Of a stretch of 30,056 nt of DNA, positions 23,871 to 30,056 are shown one piece after another; position 1 is the first letter of the stretch; every line of letters begins with the position of its first letter. The stretch covers positions 1-30,056 of the forward strand of contig WBXE01000005.1 in the NCBI GenBank assembly GCA_008932955.1, written 5' to 3'. Origin of the DNA: Verrucomicrobiota bacterium (GTDB taxonomy: Bacteria; Verrucomicrobiota; Verrucomicrobiia; Verrucomicrobiales; Akkermansiaceae). Under the pieces are notes generated by a model. It searched no databases. It saw only the letters and a list, made by a program, of their open reading frames with translations, and was not told the origin of the DNA. A program made the position numbers and the translations under genes.

Positions 23871-25424
23871 ATGGCCATCGACCCCGCACTCATGGCGAGT
23901 CTCAATCTCCGCCGCCAGGAAGCCCTCGACGGAGGCGGCAAGGACCGCATCCAGAAACGCCACGAAAAAGGCATGCTCAGCGCACGCGAGCGCCTCGCCA
24001 CCTTCTTCGATGAGGGGATTTTTATCGAATTCGGCATGCACGCCCATCACTCGTGCATCAATTTCGGCCTCGAAAAACGCAAGATGCCCGGCGACGGCGT
24101 GGTCTGCGCCACCGGCGTGGTGGAGGGCCGCCAAGTCGCCGCCTTCGCCCAGGACTTCACCGTCGGCGGCGGTGCCGTGGGCGCCATCCACGCCAAAAAA
24201 ATCTGCGATTTGCTAGATTTCGCTATCAAAGCGGGCATGCCGGTGGTCGGCATCAATGACTCGGGCGGCGCGCGCATTCAGGAGGGCATTGAGGCCCTCT
24301 CCGGTTATGGTCAGATTTTTTTCCGCAACGTGCTCGCCTCGGGCGTGATCCCCCAGATTTCCATCATTGCCGGCCCCTGTGCCGGTGGCGCGGCCTATTC
24401 CCCCGCGCTCACCGACTTTATCATCATGACCCGGGGCAACGCCAACATGTTCATCTGCGGCCCCGATGTCATCCGCGCCGCCACCGGCCAAGCCGCCTCG
24501 CTGGATCAATTTGCCAGCGCCGACGCCCACGCTCAGGTCAGCGGCAACATCCACCTCATCGCTGAGGACGACACCCACGCCATCGGCCTGTGCAAACGCC
24601 TGTTGGACTACCTGCCATCCAACAATCTGAGCGATCCGCCGCATCGCATGAACGAGCAGCTCGAAATGCTCGAGGATCTGCAGCTGCACGAAATCATCCC
24701 CGCCGATCAAAAAGCGCCCCTCGATATGCAACAAGTCATCGCTAGGGTTATCGACTCCGGCAGTTGGTTTGAAATCATGCCCGATTTCGCCCCCAACATC
24801 CTCGTCGGCTTCGCCCGCCTCGAAGGCCTCGTCATCGGCATCGTCGCCAACCAACCCACCGTCAAGGCCGGCTGCATCGATATCGACGCGTCCGACAAGG
24901 CCGCGCGCTTCATCCGCGTATGCAATATCTACTCGATTCCTATTCTTTCGATGGTCGATGTGCCCGGCTTCATGCCCGGCTTGGCCCAGGAACGCGGCGG
25001 CATCATCCGCCATGGTGCCAAGATGTTGTTTGCCTGGGCCTCGAGCACCGTACCGAAAATCACCCTCATCTGCCGCAAAGCCTACGGTGGTGCCTATCTG
25101 GCCATGTGTCCCACAGACCTAGGTGCGGACTTTGTGTTCGCCTGGCCCACTGCGGAAATCGCCGTCATGGGTGCCCAAGGAGCCATGCGAGTCCTTTACA
25201 AAAAGGAACTCGAAGAAGCCGCCGATCCCATAGCCCTCGAACTGGAACTGCGCCAAGCCTACAGCGAAAAATTCTCCTCGCCCTATCAGGCTGCCGGCAA
25301 TGGCTTGATCACCGACGTTATCGACCCGGCCGTGACCCGCTCGACCCTGGCGCTGGCCTTCCGCGGCATTATGAACAAGCGCGAAAGCCGCCCGCCGAAA
25401 AAGCACGGCAACATCCCACTCTAG
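23871..25424 (+). CDS. mmdA: Methylmalonyl-CoA decarboxylase alpha / propionyl-CoA carboxylase beta-type carboxyltransferase
   Basis: Moves a carboxyl group between methylmalonyl-CoA/propionyl-CoA and biotin. The protein of 517 residues has the crotonase-like repeat fold, with GGGAVGAIHAKKICDLLDFA, GINDSGGARIQEGIEALSGY, AGPCAGGAAYSPALTDFIIM, the second oxyanion site RKAYGGAYLAMCPTDLGAD and the family's C-terminal RPPKKHGNIPL. The following OadG-like and biotin-carrier genes point to an oxaloacetate/methylmalonyl-CoA decarboxylase-type complex rather than a classical carboxylase, but the membrane beta subunit is not in the window. Propionyl-CoA carboxylase or transcarboxylase therefore remain possible. 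No Shine-Dalgarno; a CTAAC lies about 16 nt before ATG. Confidence 0.93.
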   Translation: MAIDPALMASLNLRRQEALDGGGKDRIQKRHEKGMLSARERLATFFDEGIFIEFGMHAHHSCINFGLEKRKMPGDGVVCATGVVEGRQVAAFAQDFTVGGGAVGAIHAKKICDLLDFAIKAGMPVVGINDSGGARIQEGIEALSGYGQIFFRNVLASGVIPQISIIAGPCAGGAAYSPALTDFIIMTRGNANMFICGPDVIRAATGQAASLDQFASADAHAQVSGNIHLIAEDDTHAIGLCKRLLDYLPSNNLSDPPHRMNEQLEMLEDLQLHEIIPADQKAPLDMQQVIARVIDSGSWFEIMPDFAPNILVGFARLEGLVIGIVANQPTVKAGCIDIDASDKAARFIRVCNIYSIPILSMVDVPGFMPGLAQERGGIIRHGAKMLFAWASSTVPKITLICRKAYGGAYLAMCPTDLGADFVFAWPTAEIAVMGAQGAMRVLYKKELEEAADPIALELELRQAYSEKFSSPYQAAGNGLITDVIDPAVTRSTLALAFRGIMNKRESRPPKKHGNIPL

Positions 25425-25430
25425 CACCAC

Positions 25431-25826
25431 ATGCACTCCCCCACCTTGTTCGCCGCAACCATGGCCATCTCTGTTGCCGGCATGTTGGATAGCTTGGCAC
25501 ACTACGTCGGCGCGCTCGTCATCATCGCCTCGCTCGCCTGGAGCGGCTTCTGCCTACTCGCCTATCTGCTCAGGCGCTCCGCCCCCCCGTCCGTACCCGC
25601 CAGCCTGCCGACTCGCGTCACTCCGCTGCCTACGCCGGTACCAGTGGCGGCACCGCTTGGTGCCAGCAGCGAAGCGGCCATCCCCGCAGCGATCATCGCG
25701 GTGATTGCCGCCGCCGTCCAAACCATGCTCGACGAGAAACACAAAATCATCTCGATCAAGCCGCAGGATTCCTCTTGGGAAAAAGTCGGGCGCCAGGCCG
25801 TTCTATCTTCTCACCGGATCCGCTGA
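25431..25826 (+). CDS. OadG-like small membrane subunit
   Basis: A protein of 131 residues starting 6 bp after the carboxyltransferase stop. One membrane helix (about 21-47, ending LAYLLRR) is followed by a Pro/Ala-rich linker, a second hydrophobic segment AAIIAVIAAAVQTML (about 86-100) and the tail HKIISIKPQDSSWEKVGRQA then LSSHRIR. The tail resembles that of gamma (OadG/MmdD-type) subunits, which hold sodium-pumping decarboxylase complexes together at the membrane. The assignment rests on this architecture and on the position between the alpha subunit and the biotin protein. Confidence 0.75.
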   Translation: MHSPTLFAATMAISVAGMLDSLAHYVGALVIIASLAWSGFCLLAYLLRRSAPPSVPASLPTRVTPLPTPVPVAAPLGASSEAAIPAAIIAVIAAAVQTMLDEKHKIISIKPQDSSWEKVGRQAVLSSHRIR

Positions 25827-25863
25827 TTTTTCTAACCAACCGACCCCGCCTCCCGCCACACTC

Positions 25864-26244
25864 ATGAAACATCTCCGCATCACCGTCGAAGGCAAAACCT
25901 ACGATGTCACCGTCGAGCGCTTCGACGCTCCGGACGACGCCGCCCCCCCCCTGGCCCCAGCAGCGATCCATCCCGTTAGTTCCGCGGCCCCCGCCGCTCG
26001 GCCCACCGCCGCCCCCAAAACCGCCACCGCCCCGGGCGATGTCCTCAGCCCCCTTGCCGGCATCGTCAAGGCCGTCGACACCCAAATCGGTGCCGCAGTC
26101 AAAGCCGGCGACTCGCTCATGACCCTGGAAGCGATGAAAATGTATACCGCCATCAGCGCCCCCACCGATGGCACCGTCACCGCCATTCACGTCAGCCCGG
26201 GTGATGCGGTGGACGAGGGCCAACCGCTCTACACACTGGCCTGA
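25864..26244 (+). CDS. Biotin carboxyl carrier protein of the decarboxylase complex
   Basis: A protein of 126 residues. A short N-terminal beta segment (MKHLRITVEGKTYDVTVERF) leads into an Ala/Pro-rich flexible linker (about 22-58) and a C-terminal biotinyl domain with PLAGIVKAVDTQIGAAVKAG and the biotin site LEAMKM, Lys92. The carrier swings CO2 between active sites. The frame is open upstream to 25705 but overlaps the previous gene; ATG 25864 begins the family's conserved MKHLRITV. A run of eight C (25935-25942 area) codes part of the linker. The spacing of 37 bp from the OadG-like gene supports one operon. Confidence 0.93.
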   Translation: MKHLRITVEGKTYDVTVERFDAPDDAAPPLAPAAIHPVSSAAPAARPTAAPKTATAPGDVLSPLAGIVKAVDTQIGAAVKAGDSLMTLEAMKMYTAISAPTDGTVTAIHVSPGDAVDEGQPLYTLA

Positions 26245-26416
26245 TGCCCCTACCCAAGGGCGTGGTTGGCACAGGATCGCATATATCCCATCCCTCATAG
26301 CGCCCGCGACTTGCTGCTTATTAGTTTCTTGGAGGATATCCTAGGGTAAGCCCCGCCACCCACCTAAGCCCCGGCCTAACCGCTACCATCCCCCCACCAC
26401 AGCTTCTCCACACCTT
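26245..26416. promoter_or_regulatory. Spacer with possible promoter before the CoA-transferase gene
   Basis: TTGCTG (26311-26316), an 18-nt gap and GATATC (26335-26340) could form a weak promoter. The perfect 10-bp palindrome AGGATATCCT spans 26333-26342. The rest is C-rich, with one CTAAC at 26376-26380. No gene is seen. Confidence 0.25.
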
Positions 26417-27904
26417 ATGAAACGCACCTACCCCATGCTCACCGCCGAGGAAGCTGCCGCCCTCGTCCACCACGACGAAGTCATCGGCTTCAGCGGTTTC
26501 ACTCCGGCCGGCGCCGCTAAAGTTATCCCCACCGCCATCGCCGCCAATGCCCGCATCCAACACGCCGCCGGCCGCCCCTTCAAAGTCGGCGTCATCACCG
26601 GTGCCTCCACCGGCCCCTCACTCGATGGCGAACTGGCCAACGCCGATGCCATCAAATTCCGCACTCCCTATCAATCTAACAAGGATCTTCGCGACAGCAT
26701 CAACGCCGGCAAGACGCATTTCTTCGACATGCACCTGTCGCTCTTACCTCAATACGTCCGCTACGGTTTCCTTGGCGAGCTGGACTGGGCCATCGTCGAA
26801 GCCGCCGACGTCTCCGTGGACGGAAAAATCCTGTTGACCACCAGCGTCGGCGCGGCCCCGACTTTTCTCACCCAGGCCAAGCGCATTCTCATCGAAGTCA
26901 ACAGCCGCCATCCCAAGGAATTGCTAGGCTTCCACGACATTTACGAACCGCAATCTCCGCCCCACCGCCGCCCCATCCCCATCTGCAACGCCGAGGACCG
27001 CATCGGCACCCAACGCGTCTGGGTCGATCCTAAAAAAATTGTCGGCATCGTGGAGTCCAATCGTGAGGACGAAGTGAAGGAGTTCACGCCGGTGACCGAC
27101 ATCACCACCCGCATCGGCGAGCATGTGGCGGAGTTTCTCGCCGCCGAATTGCGCAACGGTCATATCCCGAAAGATTTTCTACCCATCCAATCCGGGGTCG
27201 GCAACGTGGCCAACGCGGTGCTCAGCGCCATGGGTGCACATCCTGAAATCCCGCGCTTCCAGATGTACACCGAGGTGATCCAGGATTCGGTCATCGACCT
27301 GATCCAACAGGACCGATGCAGCTTCGTTAGCGGCTCATCCCTCACCCTCAGCAATTCGGTTCTGCAAGGCGTGTATGACCACCTCGAGAGCTACCGCGGC
27401 CGCATGCTGCTGCGGCCCCAGGAGATCACCAACAACCCGGAAATCGTCCGCCGCATCGGCATCATATCAATCAACACCGCCTTGGAAGCCGATATCTTCG
27501 GCAACATCAACAGCACCCATGTGTTAGGCCAGAAGATGATGAACGGCATCGGCGGCTCCGGCGACTTCACCCGCAACGCCTATATCTCGATATTTACCTG
27601 CCCCTCCACTGCCAAGGGCGGCAATATCTCAGCCATCGTGCCGATGTGCTCCCACATGGACCACAGCGAACACTCGGTGCAGGTGCTAGTCACCGAACAC
27701 GGTGTGGCCGACCTTCGCGGCAAAGACCCCCGCGAACGCGCCTCTGCCATCATCCGCAATTGCGTGGATCCATCGTACCAGGACCTGCTCTGGACCTACT
27801 TCAAGCTCACCGAAAACGGCCACACCCCGCAATCGTTCCGCTCCGCCTTCGCCTTCCATGAGACCTTTCTGCAGAGTGGCGACATGCACGACACCAAATT
27901 CTAA
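26417..27904 (+). CDS. Acetyl-CoA hydrolase/transferase family: succinate/propionate (acetate) CoA-transferase
   Basis: Transfers CoA between acyl groups through a glutamyl-CoA thioester. The protein of 495 residues matches the class I Cat1/ScpC/AarC family. Glu286 in FQMYTEVIQDSVIDLI is the expected nucleophile, and GIGGSGDFTRNAYISIFTCP and EHGVADLRGKDPRERA are family motifs. With methylmalonyl-CoA genes on both sides, the likely reaction is propionyl-CoA + succinate giving propionate + succinyl-CoA, which closes the pathway; succinyl-CoA:acetate transfer is the main alternative. It starts 172 bp after the biotin carrier gene, so it may have its own promoter. No Shine-Dalgarno before ATG. 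Confidence 0.92.
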   Translation: MKRTYPMLTAEEAAALVHHDEVIGFSGFTPAGAAKVIPTAIAANARIQHAAGRPFKVGVITGASTGPSLDGELANADAIKFRTPYQSNKDLRDSINAGKTHFFDMHLSLLPQYVRYGFLGELDWAIVEAADVSVDGKILLTTSVGAAPTFLTQAKRILIEVNSRHPKELLGFHDIYEPQSPPHRRPIPICNAEDRIGTQRVWVDPKKIVGIVESNREDEVKEFTPVTDITTRIGEHVAEFLAAELRNGHIPKDFLPIQSGVGNVANAVLSAMGAHPEIPRFQMYTEVIQDSVIDLIQQDRCSFVSGSSLTLSNSVLQGVYDHLESYRGRMLLRPQEITNNPEIVRRIGIISINTALEADIFGNINSTHVLGQKMMNGIGGSGDFTRNAYISIFTCPSTAKGGNISAIVPMCSHMDHSEHSVQVLVTEHGVADLRGKDPRERASAIIRNCVDPSYQDLLWTYFKLTENGHTPQSFRSAFAFHETFLQSGDMHDTKF

Positions 27905-27993
27905 TCATGGCGCGGCAGCCGCCCGCCGCCGAATTTATCTAAAATCTGAAATCTGATAACAAATCACCAATCACCCACAGCCGGCGCATAACA

Positions 27994-28036
27994 CGTTCTT
28001 CTCTTGCGTCTTGAAGTCTTGTGTCTCGCGTCTCCC
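27994..28036. repeat. CTTGCGTCTTG-type tract in the mutase leader
   Basis: TTCTTCTCTTGCGTCTTG, then AAGTCTTGTGTCTCGCGTCT, ending about 10 nt before the mutase ATG. It closely matches the leader of the exosortase gene (TTCTCTTGCGTCTTGTGTCT, about 170-189), and both genes start with a CCATCATG context. Confidence 0.6.
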
Positions 28037-28044
28037 CTCCCATC

Positions 28045-30056
28045 ATGCCCACGCCCGCCCACGCCGCCCCCCTGCTCGCGGAGTTTCCCGAGCACACCTA
28101 CGAACAATGGCATCAAGCCGCCGAGACGCTGCTTAAAGGTGCCTCGTTTGAAAAACTTCTCGTCAGCACGACCTACGAAGACATCACGATCCAGCCGATC
28201 TATCGCAGCGAGGATATCGCTCAGCTCGAACACCGCGAGCACCTCCCGGGCTCCGGTTCGCAGGTGCGCGCCAGCCGACGCAGCGGCTTCCTCAAGACCG
28301 CTTGGCATATCTCCCAAGAGCTCATCACCCGCTGCCCCGCCAAGTTCAACCAACTCGCCCTCGAGGGCCTCCGCGGCGGCCAGTCCGAACTCAACATCCC
28401 CACGGAGCGCCGGCTTGAGCCGGCGTGTGTATCGTCCCCCGGCCTGGTCCTGAAAAACCTCTCATCCCTCCAAACCGCCTTCGCTGATATTGACCTCGGC
28501 ACCGTCTCCACATTCTGGCGCGCCGGCTCCGACACCCTCCCCGTCGCCGCTCTGGTATTCGCCGCTGCCCACCAGCGCAACCTCGATCCAACCACCCTGC
28601 GCGGCTGTTTTGAAAATGATCCCCTCGGCGATCTGGCCCGCCACGGCAGCTTGGAGGCTGGCCTGGACCTGCGCCTCGACCACCTCGCCGCGCTCACCGG
28701 CTTTGCCTCTACCAAGGCCCCACACATCCAGACCATTGCGGTCCAGGGCGACGTCTATCACAACGGCGGTGCCTCCGCCACCCAGGAGCTCGGCTACGCC
28801 ATCGCCACCCTCGTTAGTTATATCGACGCACTGCAAACCCGTGGCATCGCCCCGGCCACCGCCTTTCAACACGTCCGCCTGTGCCTCGCCGTGGGCTCGG
28901 ACTATTTCATGGAAATTGCCAAGCTGCGCGCCGCCCGCTGGCTCGTGAGCAAGGTCGCTGCCGCGTATGGCGTCACCCAGCCTAACATCCACATCCATGC
29001 CAGCACCTCGCGCTGGAATAAAACCACCTACGACGCCCACACCAACATGCTAAGAGTCACCGCCGAAGCGTTTGCCGCAGTGGTCGCCGGGGTGGACAGC
29101 CTGCACATCAGTCCCTACGACGAACTCGTCGGCGGGGGCGACGCGTTCTCCCGGCGCATTGCCCGCAACATCCATATCATCCTGCGCGAGGAATGCGGGC
29201 TGGACCGAGTGATCGATCCGGCCGGCGGCTCAAACTACATCGAATGGCTAACCGACCAGGTGGCCGCCAAAAGTTGGGCGATTTTCCAGGAGGTCGATGC
29301 CCAGAGCGGCATGCTCGCCGGGCTCGAAAGCGGCAACATCCAGGCTGCCGTCGCTACGGTGTGCAGTGCCAAGCTGCAAAACATCCGCCGCCGCAAGGAT
29401 AAGCTCGTCGGTTGCAACATGTATCCCGATCTCAAGGGCAAAAAACTCACCCCGCCAGCCATCACCGCCCCCCACGCGCCAGACGCTCCCGCAACGGGTT
29501 GCAGCTTTGAACCACAGGCATCACCTAACAGCTCAGCTCTGGTCGATGAAGCCATCGCCGCCGCGCTCAACGGCACCACCACCGCCGCCCTCGCCGCCGG
29601 CTGCGCTATCCAAGCGCCGTCGGCCCCCGCTCTAACCATCACTCCGATCCCCCAGCGCCGCGCCGCCGAGGAATACGAAGCATTGCGCGATGCCGCCGCC
29701 GCCTTCGCCCTGACCACCGGTGCCGCGCCCGCTATCCTCCAACTCAATATCGGCCCGTCCGGCCGCTACCGCCTGCGCGCCGACTGGACCGCCTCGTTCT
29801 TCGAAGCTGCCGGCTTTGCGGTGGACGGCAGCTGCGACTTCGCAGCCGTTGCCGACGCCGCCCAAGCCGCCGCTGCCAGCAAGTCGTGTATAGCCGTGAT
29901 CACCTCCGACGACGCCACCTATCTGGAGGCGGTTACCCCCCTCGCCACCGCGATCAAAGCCGCCCGAGCTGATCTAACTTTGCTGGTTGCGGGCGCTCCC
30001 GGCGACCACGAGGCCGCCTGGCGTACCGCCGGGGTTGACCACTTCGTCAACGTTCG
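28045..30056 (+). CDS. mutA: Methylmalonyl-CoA mutase small subunit (partial, runs off the right edge)
   Basis: Open from ATG 28045 to the window end (670 codons, no stop). The mutase interconverts succinyl-CoA and (R)-methylmalonyl-CoA with adenosylcobalamin. The N-terminal TIM barrel is recognisable by YEDITIQPIYRSED, GGASATQELGYAIATLVSYI, HIHASTSRWNKTTYDAHTNM and VDSLHISPYDELVGGGDAFS. The C-terminal cobalamin-like domain seen so far lacks the DxHxxG cobalt-ligand motif, as expected for the non-catalytic small subunit. Residues about 121-132 (ERRLEPACVSSP) are encoded by a perfect palindrome that interrupts the barrel region. The large subunit mutB would be expected to follow. No Shine-Dalgarno; the leader is pyrimidine-rich. 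Confidence 0.9.
   Translation, partial: MPTPAHAAPLLAEFPEHTYEQWHQAAETLLKGASFEKLLVSTTYEDITIQPIYRSEDIAQLEHREHLPGSGSQVRASRRSGFLKTAWHISQELITRCPAKFNQLALEGLRGGQSELNIPTERRLEPACVSSPGLVLKNLSSLQTAFADIDLGTVSTFWRAGSDTLPVAALVFAAAHQRNLDPTTLRGCFENDPLGDLARHGSLEAGLDLRLDHLAALTGFASTKAPHIQTIAVQGDVYHNGGASATQELGYAIATLVSYIDALQTRGIAPATAFQHVRLCLAVGSDYFMEIAKLRAARWLVSKVAAAYGVTQPNIHIHASTSRWNKTTYDAHTNMLRVTAEAFAAVVAGVDSLHISPYDELVGGGDAFSRRIARNIHIILREECGLDRVIDPAGGSNYIEWLTDQVAAKSWAIFQEVDAQSGMLAGLESGNIQAAVATVCSAKLQNIRRRKDKLVGCNMYPDLKGKKLTPPAITAPHAPDAPATGCSFEPQASPNSSALVDEAIAAALNGTTTAALAAGCAIQAPSAPALTITPIPQRRAAEEYEALRDAAAAFALTTGAAPAILQLNIGPSGRYRLRADWTASFFEAAGFAVDGSCDFAAVADAAQAAAASKSCIAVITSDDATYLEAVTPLATAIKAARADLTLLVAGAPGDHEAAWRTAGVDHFVNV
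28408..28425. repeat. Perfect palindrome inside the mutase reading frame
   Basis: CGCCGGCT-TG-AGCCGGCG is an 8-bp perfect stem with a 2-base centre, within a stretch (about 28402-28440) that codes ERRLEPACVSSPG in frame. It looks like a small palindromic element captured by the gene without breaking the frame. Confidence 0.55.

Noticed and set aside
24213..25013. Minus-strand frame of 266 codons opposite the carboxyltransferase gene
   Set aside because: Antisense to a gene with intact family motifs; its Gly/Asp/Val repeats are a mirror of codon bias.

Overview
The window is about 30 kb of a GC-rich bacterial chromosome with dense coding on both strands. The gene content best fits a Verrucomicrobiota-type bacterium (PVC group). 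It holds an exosortase with a tetratricopeptide-like partner, a 2,699-residue alpha-2-macroglobulin-like secreted protein, two tandem PilT ATPases, a yqjD/yqjE-type envelope cluster and a methylmalonyl-CoA/propionate gene block. It also carries several families of short dispersed, hairpin-forming repeats. The phylum is inferred from this mix and from composition; no rRNA gene is present to prove it.

Layout. Positions 1-3033 (+): the tail of an unknown gene, then an exosortase and a membrane-anchored helical-repeat protein, ended by a strong intrinsic terminator. Positions 3221-3295: tRNA-Thr(CGT). Positions 3404-11503 (+): the giant alpha-2-macroglobulin-like gene. Positions 11633-20444 (-): RNase PH, a small zinc-ribbon membrane protein, two PilT ATPases, a three-gene YqjD/holin-like cluster, an AsmA-like protein and RadC. 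Positions 20556-21047 (+): a decayed DUF4143-type ATPase remnant. Positions 21328-23175 (-): HtpG with a consensus sigma-70-type promoter. Positions 23427-30056 (+): methylmalonyl-CoA epimerase, carboxyltransferase/decarboxylase alpha subunit, an OadG-like small membrane subunit, a biotin carrier protein, a CoA-transferase and the small subunit of methylmalonyl-CoA mutase, which runs off the right edge.

How the genes fit together. The last block matches the succinate-propionate pathway: mutase (succinyl-CoA to methylmalonyl-CoA), epimerase, biotin-dependent removal or transfer of the carboxyl group to give propionyl-CoA, and CoA transfer back to succinate. It could run as fermentation or in reverse for propionate use. 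The sodium-pumping beta subunit expected with a decarboxylase is not in the window, and the large mutase subunit probably lies just beyond the edge.

The least explained material is non-coding. A 120-bp three-hairpin element occurs twice. There is an inverted pair of a GATTACACGGATT-type repeat and three tracts rich in CTTGCGTCTTG. A short perfect palindrome lies inside the mutase reading frame, and the pentamer GTTAG/CTAAC is strikingly common in all frames. Almost no gene has a Shine-Dalgarno sequence.
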